DNA from: Sphingomonas sp.
GTDB lineage: Bacteria > Pseudomonadota > Alphaproteobacteria > Sphingomonadales > Sphingomonadaceae
Direction of reading: 5' to 3'
Length of the DNA: 64,000 nt
Assembly (NCBI RefSeq): GCF_019749955.1
Contig: NZ_JAIEPC010000064.1
Span: 1 to 64,000 of the forward strand
Part shown: positions 53,923 to 62,082 of the stretch, one piece after another
How the letters are laid out: each line of letters opens with the position of its first letter
Numbering within the stretch: the first letter of the stretch is position 1
Program-made: the position numbers and the translations under genes
Notes under the pieces: model-generated
Seen by the model: the letters and a program-made list of their open reading frames with translations, nothing else
What the model was told of the DNA's origin: nothing
Database searches by the model: none

Positions 53923-54822
53923 CTACCTTGGGAAGGTCTGCGGCATCTTTAAACCATAACGCACAACTCGGTTCATCGACTCGGGAGAGTATACGCGGCC
54001 AGGGGACCACGTCGGTGCATCGGGGCTACGAAGTTCGACAGCGGCGCGCTCGAGCCGTTGGAAGTCTTCGTCACCTCCCAGCCCTTTTTCTACGAATTCA
54101 GCAATCATGCGCCCTTCCCGATCGGCCCTTTCCTGCATCTTCTCGTGCCCATCTTTGCGTTCCCACGCTTCCCACAGTGCGACGAGGCGGTTTCCCACTA
54201 ACCGGCCCGCAAGACAGGTTTGGCCTGGACGATGGCCGCTTACATCATAACTAAAGCAAGAAACCGAACTGACGTTGTCACGAAATCTAAGGGCAGACAC
54301 TTGATCGTAGCGCGTCTTGCCCCGAACGGCGGCGAAAAAATGGTGTTTGTACTTTTCAAACTTACCGAACTCGACCAATTCAAATTCGTGCGGAAGCGCT
54401 TGATAAATGGGTGAGTAAGAATCACCGCATATCGAAATTGCCCATCGCCGCTTGAGGCGCGGGCAAATTCGGGCCGACTGTCCGAGTTCGCCATATGAGG
54501 CATAGACGGCGATCGAGACCGTAATTGACTCTAATGTTGGGGCGGTCTCCCTTTGTGCAGCGCGCGCAAGGAACGTTTCCCGCTGGCGCCTAGCCTGCGC
54601 TCGTTCGTCCCCCGACGGCGCGCGCAAGCTGAAAGATATTGGCGCGTAAACGAAGTCGCTAAGCGCCACATAAGGCAGTGTTAATGTCTCGCCACCAACA
54701 TGAACGCTTCGATCTGAAGCTAGCAACGCTACATCAATCTGGCGTGTATGGCTTCCGCACGCTGCGACTGTGATCGTAGCGATCAAGCAGAACGAGAGCC
54801 GGTATGATGCTCGATGAATCAT
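53923..54822 (-). CDS. Unknown lipoprotein, possibly foreign
   Basis: 299 residues. Signal peptide with lipobox (CLIATITVAACGSH). The body has no motif I recognise; it is polar, with six cysteines including ARICPRLKRRWAISICGDSY and VSCFSYDVSGHRPGQTCLAG. Base composition is clearly lower in GC than its neighbours and codon choice is relaxed, suggesting recent acquisition. The AT-rich 200 bp upstream (54823-55035) hold no further gene. Confidence 0.7.
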   Translation of the reverse strand: MIHRASYRLSFCLIATITVAACGSHTRQIDVALLASDRSVHVGGETLTLPYVALSDFVYAPISFSLRAPSGDERAQARRQRETFLARAAQRETAPTLESITVSIAVYASYGELGQSARICPRLKRRWAISICGDSYSPIYQALPHEFELVEFGKFEKYKHHFFAAVRGKTRYDQVSALRFRDNVSSVSCFSYDVSGHRPGQTCLAGRLVGNRLVALWEAWERKDGHEKMQERADREGRMIAEFVEKGLGGDEDFQRLERAAVELRSPDAPTWSPGRVYSPESMNRVVRYGLKMPQTFPR

Positions 54823-55035
54823 ATCATGGGTATAACGCCCTGAGTCCTAAGATCACATTGTCATCTTATTCGAGACATTGAGTATTTATTTACATTCGCA
54901 GTGTTGAATGACGCCGCAACGCATACAGTCACAGCGCTGGCATCCGCCGTGGACGCCTGCCAAATAAACGCCGAATGCCGAGATCGAATCGCTGCCCTTG
55001 CCGCTACACGCGTATTGGCCAAAGCGAGCTTGCGA

Positions 55036-56796
55036 CTAACGCACCGGCCGCAGCGCCCCCGCCAACTGCACCAGCTTGACGAACTCGGCACGCGAATAAT
55101 TCGGCCCCTCCCCCGCCAGCGCGCCGATCTGCGCATAATCATATTTCGCGAGCAGATCGTCGCCGCGCAGCTTCTGCCCGAACGCCGCGACTGCGACCGC
55201 AAAGGCCATGTCGCCGCGCGGCGCCGCTGCCGAGCCGATCAGCGACGCGGGTACCGGGCGCTGGAGCAATTTCGACGTCGCCTCACCGGGCAGCTTGTAG
55301 CGCAGCTTGACGAAGGCCAGTTCAGCCGCGTCGGCGCGCACCGGTGTCGGCTTGTTCGCGGGATAGCGCCGGTCGCCGAGCCAGCCCGCCGCGCCTGTCG
55401 GCACGATCTCGTAGAGTGCGGTCACTTGATGCCCCGCGCCCATGTCGCCCGCGTCGACCGCGTCATTGGCGAAATCCTGTTCGGCGAGCGCGCGATTCTC
55501 GTAACCGATCAGGCGATATTCCTTGACCGCCGCCGGGTTGAACTCGACCTGGACCTTCACATCCTTGGCGATCGTGACGAGCGTTGCCGACAATTCGTCG
55601 TCGAGCACTTTCTGCGCTTCGAGCGCCGAGTCGATATAGGCGTAATTGCCGTTGCCGACGTCGGCGATCTTTTCCATCAGCGCGTCATTATAATTGCCGG
55701 TGCCGAAGCCGAGCGTGGTCAGCGTAATGCCGTCCTCGCGCTGCGCTTTCACAAAGGCTTCGAGCGCTTTCGGGTCGCTGATCCCGACGTTGAAATCGCC
55801 GTCGGTGGCCAGGAAAATGCGGTTGATGCCGCCTTTCAGGAAGTGCGCGCGCGCGGTGCTATAGGCGAGCTTGAGACCCGCCTCGCCCGCCGTCGACCCG
55901 CCTGCTTCGAGGCAGTCGAGCGCTGCCTTCACGTCACTCCGGTTGTTGGTCGGCGCGAGCACCAGCCCGCTTGCGCCCGCATAGGCAACGATCGACACGG
56001 TGTCGCGCGGGGTCAGCTTGTCCGCGAGCAGCGTCAGCGCGCGCTTGACCAGCCCGAGCTTGTTTTCCGACTGCATCGATCCCGACACGTCGACGAGGAA
56101 GACGAGATTGGCGGCAGGGCGCTCGCTCGCGCTGGTGTCATAACCGCGCAGGCCGATCCGCAGCAGCCGCGTGTCGGGGTTCCACGGCGTGCGCGCCACA
56201 TCGGCGGTGACGCTGAACGGTTCGGCGCGGGTTGCGGGAACGGGATAGTCGTAGCGGAAGTAATTGATGAATTCCTCGGTCCGCACCGCTTCCGCCGGGG
56301 GCGTCTGGCCCTGGTTCAGGAAGCGGCGGGCATTGGCATAGGCGCCGGTATCGACATCGATCGCGAAGGTGGAGACGGGCGCGGTCGCAACGCTCTGGAC
56401 GCTCGCGACGGGCTTGCCGTCATAGCGTTCGGTGTTGGCGGGCGTGCCATAGCGCTGGTCGGCAACGGCACCGGGTGCCGCCAAAATCGGCGGCGGTGGC
56501 GGTGTCATCGCTACCGACGGCGGCGGTGGTGGCGGCGGTGGCGGTGGCGGTGGCGGTGGCGGTCCCGGAGGTGGGGGCGAAGCCAGCCCCTTGCTGCGCT
56601 GCACTTTCGCGCCCGTCACCACGACGCTGCCCGACAGAGCGTTCGCGCCATAGCGCGGTTCGGACGCACCGCGATTGCAGCGGACGGCGCTTTCGGTCGG
56701 GGGGGCGATCTGAACCTGAGTCGCCTGAGGCGGGGGTGGCGGCGCGGCGGAAATCAGCAGGCTGCCGAGTGCAATCGTGGCGATCGTCTTGCGCAT
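55036..56796 (-). CDS. VWA domain protein (YfbK/DUF3520 type) with polyproline stretch
   Basis: 586 residues with signal peptide (MRKTIATIALGSLLISA). A long proline run at about residues 74-92, then an N-terminal von Willebrand domain-associated region (TFAIDVDTGAYANARRFLNQ), the VWA domain with MIDAS motif FLVDVSGSMQSENKLGLVKR and a DGDFN loop, and a C-terminal DUF3520-like domain from about 450. Probably a periplasmic protein-protein interaction factor. The polyproline DNA is a run of GGTGGC-type repeats that could vary in length and may slow ribosomes. Confidence 0.9.
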   Translation of the reverse strand: MRKTIATIALGSLLISAAPPPPPQATQVQIAPPTESAVRCNRGASEPRYGANALSGSVVVTGAKVQRSKGLASPPPPGPPPPPPPPPPPPPPPSVAMTPPPPPILAAPGAVADQRYGTPANTERYDGKPVASVQSVATAPVSTFAIDVDTGAYANARRFLNQGQTPPAEAVRTEEFINYFRYDYPVPATRAEPFSVTADVARTPWNPDTRLLRIGLRGYDTSASERPAANLVFLVDVSGSMQSENKLGLVKRALTLLADKLTPRDTVSIVAYAGASGLVLAPTNNRSDVKAALDCLEAGGSTAGEAGLKLAYSTARAHFLKGGINRIFLATDGDFNVGISDPKALEAFVKAQREDGITLTTLGFGTGNYNDALMEKIADVGNGNYAYIDSALEAQKVLDDELSATLVTIAKDVKVQVEFNPAAVKEYRLIGYENRALAEQDFANDAVDAGDMGAGHQVTALYEIVPTGAAGWLGDRRYPANKPTPVRADAAELAFVKLRYKLPGEATSKLLQRPVPASLIGSAAAPRGDMAFAVAVAAFGQKLRGDDLLAKYDYAQIGALAGEGPNYSRAEFVKLVQLAGALRPVR

Positions 56797-56865
56797 CGTC
56801 GCTCTCCCTCAATGTCGATGTGATAATATCACCTCACCAAGATGAGCGCCACATGAACGAAAGCG

Positions 56866-57408
56866 TCAGCCGCCGATCTTGCCGAACGCCGCTTCAAACC
56901 CTTTCAGGTCACCGGCCGCCAGCAGCTTCGCCTGTTCGACCCACCGGTCCCGCGCGATCCGTCCAGCAAGCGGCCCGAGCTGCGCGTCGACCGCCGCCGC
57001 GCGTGCCGGATCGAGCGCGGCGAGATCGGCAACGCTGGCGATACCCTGCTCGGCGAGCGCCGCCACCGCGCGGGGTCCCAGCCCTTTGAGCGTCGTCAGC
57101 GGATAGAGGTCGGTCGCCCCAGCTTCGCCCGCCGGTGCCTCTACAGCCTCGACGACCGGCACGGCGACCGGCGCAAGCTCCGACGGCGCTTCGACCGCAG
57201 CCGACGGCTCGGGCGCGGGATCATCATCGGCTTCGGCGTCGCGGATCGCGGCGTCGTGGCGCTCGGATTCGGCGACCGCAGCGGCCTTGGCCGCGCGGCG
57301 CATTGATCCCCAGATCATCGCCAGGACGACCACCACCGCGCTGATCGCGATGATCACCAGCGTGCCGATGTTGAACCCCATGTAATTGATCGCGGCATTA
57401 TCCGTCAT
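56866..57408 (-). CDS. Membrane-anchored helix-hairpin-helix protein
   Basis: 180 residues. One N-terminal transmembrane helix ([20 protein letters not shown]), an Ala/Glu/Pro-rich linker (about 40-100), then a helix-hairpin-helix segment [20 protein letters not shown] followed by [20 protein letters not shown], which would bind DNA or mediate protein contact. The start overlaps the purD stop (ATGA). Function unknown; a DNA-to-membrane link is one possibility. Confidence 0.85.
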   Translation of the reverse strand: MTDNAAINYMGFNIGTLVIIAISAVVVVLAMIWGSMRRAAKAAAVAESERHDAAIRDAEADDDPAPEPSAAVEAPSELAPVAVPVVEAVEAPAGEAGATDLYPLTTLKGLGPRAVAALAEQGIASVADLAALDPARAAAVDAQLGPLAGRIARDRWVEQAKLLAAGDLKGFEAAFGKIGG

Positions 57409-58673
57409 GTCGCTTGCTCCGTCCGCGCGATTTCCCGCCAGCCGATGTCGGTGCGATGGAAACCATCGGCATAGTCGATTTGCTCAACCGCAGCATAGGC
57501 TTGGGCCTGCGCCGCCGCCACATTGTCGCCGAGCGCCGTCACCGCCAGCACGCGCCCGCCTGCCGCAACCAGCGCGCCGTCGGCGATCCGCGTGCCCGCC
57601 TGGAACACGCACGCGCCCTTTGCCTCGGCGGCGTCGATACCCCCGATGCGCCCACCGGAGACCGGCGTGCCCGGATAGCCCTTCGCGGCGACGACCACCG
57701 TCAGCGCCACGGCGTCGCGAAATGCAGGAGGCGGCATCTCGCCGAGCCGCCCCCGCGCCGTCGCGAGCATCAGATCGAGCAAGTCGCTTTCAAGCCGCAG
57801 CATCAGCACCTGGCATTCGGGGTCGCCGAAGCGCGCATTATATTCGATCAGCTTCGGCCCCTCAGGCGTCAGCATCAGCCCGGCATAGAGAATGCCCGAA
57901 AACGGCGCGCCCTCGGCCGCCATCGTCACGAGCGTCGGCGCGATGATCGTGTCGATCGCGGTCCGTTCGAGGTCGGGCGTCAGCACCGCCGCCGGGCTGT
58001 ACGCGCCCATGCCCCCGGTGTTCGGCCCGGTATCGCCATCGCCGACGCGCTTGTGATCCTGCGCCGAGCCGAACGGGACCAGCGCGGCGCCGTCGGTCAG
58101 GATGAACAGGCTCGCTTCCTCGCCCTCCAGAAATTCCTCGATCACCGCGCTGCCGGGGCCGTCGAAAATCGCCGCGAGCGCTTCCTCGGCCTCGGCCCGG
58201 CTCGCCGCCACCGTCACGCCCTTGCCCGCCGCGAGCCCATCGGCCTTGATCACCACCGGCAAGCCAAAGCCATCGAGCGCGACCAGCCCTTCCGCGCGCG
58301 ACCCCACCGACACGAACCGCGCGGTCGGGATTCCGGCGCGCGCGCACAGCCGCTTGGTGAAGCCCTTCGATCCTTCGAGCTGCGCGGCTGCCGCACTCGG
58401 CCCGAACACCGCGATGCCACTCGCGCACAGGCTATCAGCGAGCCCGTCGACCAGCGGCGCTTCGGGGCCAATCACGACCAATGCGATCTCCCGCTCAACG
58501 CAAAACGCGATCACCGCAACGTGATCGGCCAGGTCGAGCGTCACGCATTCGGCGTGCTGGGCTATCCCCGGATTGCCGGGTGCGGCATAGAGCCGCGTCA
58601 GCCCCGGCGATTGCGCGAGCTTCCACGCCAGCGCATGCTCGCGACCGCCCGATCCGATCAGCAGGACGTTCAT
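57405..58673 (-). CDS. purD: Phosphoribosylamine-glycine ligase
   Basis: 422 residues, ATP-grasp enzyme of purine synthesis (PRA + Gly + ATP to GAR). N-terminal [23 protein letters not shown]-grasp [20 protein letters not shown], and [20 protein letters not shown]. Its ATG and the xseA ATG overlap back to back (CATG at 58671-58674), so no room exists for a promoter between them. Confidence 0.97.
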   Translation of the reverse strand: MNVLLIGSGGREHALAWKLAQSPGLTRLYAAPGNPGIAQHAECVTLDLADHVAVIAFCVEREIALVVIGPEAPLVDGLADSLCASGIAVFGPSAAAAQLEGSKGFTKRLCARAGIPTARFVSVGSRAEGLVALDGFGLPVVIKADGLAAGKGVTVAASRAEAEEALAAIFDGPGSAVIEEFLEGEEASLFILTDGAALVPFGSAQDHKRVGDGDTGPNTGGMGAYSPAAVLTPDLERTAIDTIIAPTLVTMAAEGAPFSGILYAGLMLTPEGPKLIEYNARFGDPECQVLMLRLESDLLDLMLATARGRLGEMPPPAFRDAVALTVVVAAKGYPGTPVSGGRIGGIDAAEAKGACVFQAGTRIADGALVAAGGRVLAVTALGDNVAAAQAQAYAAVEQIDYADGFHRTDIGWREIARTEQAT

Positions 58674-60054
58674 GAATTACCCTTCTTCCGACCCAGTTTC
58701 CGGCACCGGACGGCTGGTAGCCGAGACGCCCCCCGGCGACAACGCAGCGCCGCTCTCGGTGTCCGAGCTGTCACAGGCGCTCAAGCGAATGGTCGAGGGC
58801 GAATTCGGCCATGTCCGGCTGCGCGGCGAGATTTCGGGTTATAAGCGCGTCGCGTCGGGCCATGCCTATCTCGCGCTGAAGGACGACAGCGCCGTGATCG
58901 ACGGGGTGATCTGGAAGGGATCGTTCGGCGGCATTGCGTTCGCGCCGCAGGACGGGATCGAAGTGATCGCGACCGGCAAGCTGACGACTTATCCCGGCCG
59001 CTCCAAATATCAGATCGTGATCGAACGGCTCGAACTGGCGGGCGAAGGCGCGCTGATGGCGCTGCTCGAAAAGCTGAAGGCGAAGCTGGCGGGCGAAGGG
59101 CTGTTCGATGCGGGCCGCAAGCAGGCGATCCCGTTCCTGCCGCGCACGATCGGGATCGTCACTTCGCCCACCGGCGCGGTGATCCGCGACATCCTCCACC
59201 GCCTCGCCGATCGCTTCCCGAGCCATGTCATCGTCTGGCCGGTCGCGGTGCAGGGCGATGGCGCCGCCGCCCAAGTCGCCAAGGCAATTGCCGGGTTCGA
59301 CGCGCTTCCCTCGGATGGCCCGATCGCCCGCCCCGACCTGATCATCGTCGCGCGCGGCGGGGGTTCGATCGAGGATCTCTGGGCGTTCAACGAAGAAATC
59401 GTCGTGCGCGCGATTGCCGCTTGCACGATCCCGGTCATTTCGGCGGTCGGCCATGAGACCGACACCACGCTCGCCGACTATGCCGCCGATCGCCGCGCCC
59501 CGACGCCGACCGCCGCCGCCGAATATGCCGTGCCGGTGCGGGCCGACCTGCTTGCGACGCTCGCCAACCTTGCCGCGCGCACCGAACGCACCGCGCGGCG
59601 CTATCACGAGCGCGGGCGCGAACGGCTCGCGGCGCTTGCTCGGTTGCTGCCCAAGCGCGACGCACTCCTCGGGCCGCAGCGGCAGAAGGCCGATGATCTC
59701 GGCGCGCGCCTCGACCGCGCGCTTGCCGCCCGGATCGCGCGCGCGCGCATGCCGCTCGACCGCGCGAGCGCCGTCTTGCGCCCGGCCATGCTCGACCGTC
59801 AGCTCAGCGTCGCGCGCGACCGGCTCGCCCGCACCGAGCGATTGCTAAGCGCGGTCAACCCCGACGGCCTGCTGCAAAAGGGCTATGTCCGCGTCTCGAC
59901 CCGCAGCGGCACCGTGGTCACCAGCGCCGCCGCTGCGCGCGCGGCAGCCACTGTGACGCTCCATTTTGGGGATGGCACGGTCGACGCACGACTTGAGCGC
60001 GCGGGCGGCAAGCCCTATGACAAGGGCAAACCCGACCAGCCGACATTGCTCTAG
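58672..60054 (+). CDS. xseA: Exodeoxyribonuclease VII large subunit
   Basis: 460 residues. N-terminal OB fold ([20 protein letters not shown]), catalytic domain with [20 protein letters not shown], the [15 protein letters not shown] motif and [20 protein letters not shown], and a long C-terminal coiled region. Degrades single-stranded DNA together with XseB, which is not in the window. Its upstream control must lie inside purD. Confidence 0.96.
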   Translation: MNYPSSDPVSGTGRLVAETPPGDNAAPLSVSELSQALKRMVEGEFGHVRLRGEISGYKRVASGHAYLALKDDSAVIDGVIWKGSFGGIAFAPQDGIEVIATGKLTTYPGRSKYQIVIERLELAGEGALMALLEKLKAKLAGEGLFDAGRKQAIPFLPRTIGIVTSPTGAVIRDILHRLADRFPSHVIVWPVAVQGDGAAAQVAKAIAGFDALPSDGPIARPDLIIVARGGGSIEDLWAFNEEIVVRAIAACTIPVISAVGHETDTTLADYAADRRAPTPTAAAEYAVPVRADLLATLANLAARTERTARRYHERGRERLAALARLLPKRDALLGPQRQKADDLGARLDRALAARIARARMPLDRASAVLRPAMLDRQLSVARDRLARTERLLSAVNPDGLLQKGYVRVSTRSGTVVTSAAAARAAATVTLHFGDGTVDARLERAGGKPYDKGKPDQPTLL

Positions 60055-60093
60055 ATTGTCCTGCGCGCGAGCGCTTTTTGTTGGAATTACTGC

Positions 60094-60291
60094 ATGCTTG
60101 TCTCAAACAGCGACCGCGCCGCGCGCCTGCATTACATGGCCAATGGCTTTCGCGTGCTGTCGCCCGGTGATCATGTGCTGTGCGCCGTCACCGGCGATCG
60201 GATCGCGCTTGATACGCTGCGCTATTGGAGCGTCGCGCGCCAGGAAGCCTATGTCGATGCGGCGTCGGCGATGCAGGCGATGATCCGCTGA
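60094..60291 (+). CDS. DUF2093 family protein
   Basis: 65 residues: ARLHYMANGFRVLSPGDHVL followed by CAVTGDRIALDTLRYWSVAR is the DUF2093 sequence, usually found beside xseA in alphaproteobacteria, as here (39 bp apart). Function unknown. The start is the only good ATG; the Shine-Dalgarno is weak. Confidence 0.88.
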   Translation: MLVSNSDRAARLHYMANGFRVLSPGDHVLCAVTGDRIALDTLRYWSVARQEAYVDAASAMQAMIR

Positions 60292-60307
60292 TGCGGGGTT
60301 TAGCCGG

Positions 60308-61255
60308 ATGAGCACGCGCCGCGCGATGGCCCGCCGGTCGACCCGGCTGCGCCTGACGATCGGCGCCGCGATCCTGCTGCTGCAGGGGAGCTGCCTCGCG
60401 CCCGCCGCCAGCCCGCCGCAGGCCATCGCCCGACCCGTCGCGCCGCGACCGGTGCCGACGCCCCCCAGCAAAGCAACGCCGTGGCGCACCGATTTCACCC
60501 TCGACGGCCCCATGGTTCAAGGCGGCGCGATCGTCGGTCGTGCGCCGAGCAACACAACCCAGCTCAGCCTCGACGGTGAAGCGATCACGCTCGCCCCCGA
60601 TGGCCGCTTCCTGATGGCGTTCGATCGCGACGCCAAGCCGGCCGCGCGGCTGATCGCCACGCTTGCCGACGGTCGCAGCATTGCCCGCGCGCTGACGGTC
60701 GCGCCGCGCGCGTGGGACATTTCGCGGCTGTCGACCCTGCCCAAATATCCCCTGCCCGAGGCCGAGTTCGAGCGCGTGCGCCCGGCCGAGCTCGCCCAGA
60801 TCAACGCGGCGCGGGCCATCATCACCGACGCCGCCGGGTGGGACCGGCGCTTTTCCTGGCCTGCGGTCGGCCGCATTTCGACGCTGTTCGGGTCGCAGCG
60901 CATCTATGCCAATGGCGAAGCGGGCAGCTATCATTCGGGCATCGACATTGCCCTGCCGCAGGGCGCGCCGGTACTGGCCCCTGCCGATGGCGTGGTGATC
61001 TTCGCCGCTGATCATCCCTTCACGCTGGAGGGCAATTTGCTGATGATCGACCATGGCATGGGGCTGAACAGCGCGTTCCTCCACCTCTCGCGGATCGACG
61101 TCCATGTCGGTGAGCATATCCAGCGCGGCGAGATGATCGGCGCGGTCGGCAAAACCGGGCGCGCGACCGGGCCGCACCTCCACTGGAGTCTGCGGTGGCG
61201 CGACCGGCGGATCGATCCGCTGCTGATGGCAGGGCCAGTGCCAGCAACGCGTTGA
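60308..61255 (+). CDS. M23 family (LytM-type) peptidase
   Basis: 315 residues with an N-terminal hydrophobic segment (RLTIGAAILLLQGSCLAPAA; the cysteine does not sit in a canonical lipobox). Zinc site of M23: SYHSGIDIALPQGAPVLA (H and D) and GPHLHWSLRW (HxH). The preceding domain (about 60-190) is unassigned. Probably cuts or regulates peptidoglycan peptide cross-links. 16 bp after the DUF2093 gene, so the same transcript is likely. Confidence 0.92.
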   Translation: MSTRRAMARRSTRLRLTIGAAILLLQGSCLAPAASPPQAIARPVAPRPVPTPPSKATPWRTDFTLDGPMVQGGAIVGRAPSNTTQLSLDGEAITLAPDGRFLMAFDRDAKPAARLIATLADGRSIARALTVAPRAWDISRLSTLPKYPLPEAEFERVRPAELAQINAARAIITDAAGWDRRFSWPAVGRISTLFGSQRIYANGEAGSYHSGIDIALPQGAPVLAPADGVVIFAADHPFTLEGNLLMIDHGMGLNSAFLHLSRIDVHVGEHIQRGEMIGAVGKTGRATGPHLHWSLRWRDRRIDPLLMAGPVPATR

Positions 61256-61275
61256 TCGCGCGGAAGGCCTCGCAG

Positions 61276-61833
61276 TCAGCGGACGCGATAGACTTCGACG
61301 AAGCGACCGCCCGAAATGCTCGCCCGGAAGCTCCCCAGCGAGCCCCGGATAATGCGGACCTGCTCGCCGGGATCAGGCGGAAACCGACCAAGCGATTCGC
61401 CCATCCGCCAGACCGTGCCATCATCGAGCGTCAAGGCGAACAGCCCCTGCCCAGCGATCGCCGTCCGCACAATCTTGGCCGTCACTTCCTTGATTTCCGG
61501 CGCGGCTTCGTCATCGTCCTTACCGAACAAATTGATGTTGGGCAGCGCAAAGCCGAACAGCCCCCGCTTGGCCTTCTTCACATCAGCGCGGTCGACCACC
61601 ACGATGTCCTTGCGCTCTTGCGCGGTGGCCAACGCCGCAGTCGCCCGGTCGAAACAGGCAAGGCGGTCGGCTGCGTCGTTGATCGCTCGGCAGGCTGTGA
61701 CGTCAGTGATCACCCTTGCCGCTGCAAAGTCGCCCGCAGGACCGCGTGCGCGGTCCTGCGCGGGCGCCGCGCCAGCCGCCAGCGCCGCGAGAATCGCGAC
61801 CGCGCATCCTCTTTCCAACGATCCATCCCGCAT
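61276..61833 (-). CDS. Exported protein of unknown function
   Basis: 185 residues with signal peptide (ending APAQ). The segment TACRAINDAADRLACFDRAT, with its two cysteines, is a motif seen in several short periplasmic proteins; a beta-rich C-terminal half follows (TLDDGTVWRMGESLGRFPPD, GSLGSFRASISGGRFVEVYR). No catalytic signature. Converges on the M23 gene with a 20-bp gap. Confidence 0.75.
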   Translation of the reverse strand: MRDGSLERGCAVAILAALAAGAAPAQDRARGPAGDFAAARVITDVTACRAINDAADRLACFDRATAALATAQERKDIVVVDRADVKKAKRGLFGFALPNINLFGKDDDEAAPEIKEVTAKIVRTAIAGQGLFALTLDDGTVWRMGESLGRFPPDPGEQVRIIRGSLGSFRASISGGRFVEVYRVR

Positions 61834-62082
61834 GCCCGTTCTCCTGATGGATCGCGCATATCGCCTGCCTGCTGTAGCTGCAACTTGCGACGGTGTATTA
61901 ATGTGACAACACGCGGTCGGTTATGTTGCAGTTTTGCCACGCCAGGCGCCAAAATCAGCCAAAAGCCGGTTACCGATTGAACACAAACAGCGGATCGTCT
62001 TTATGCTGTCTCGCTGTACCGGTCCGACCGGACGATGACCCGATTAATTCTTTGTGACGCCAGGGCGCCAAAAGGGGGAAGA

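Noticed and set aside
54861..55202. 113-codon minus-strand frame
   Set aside because: Basic low-complexity translation, overlaps the end of the VWA gene, no start signals.
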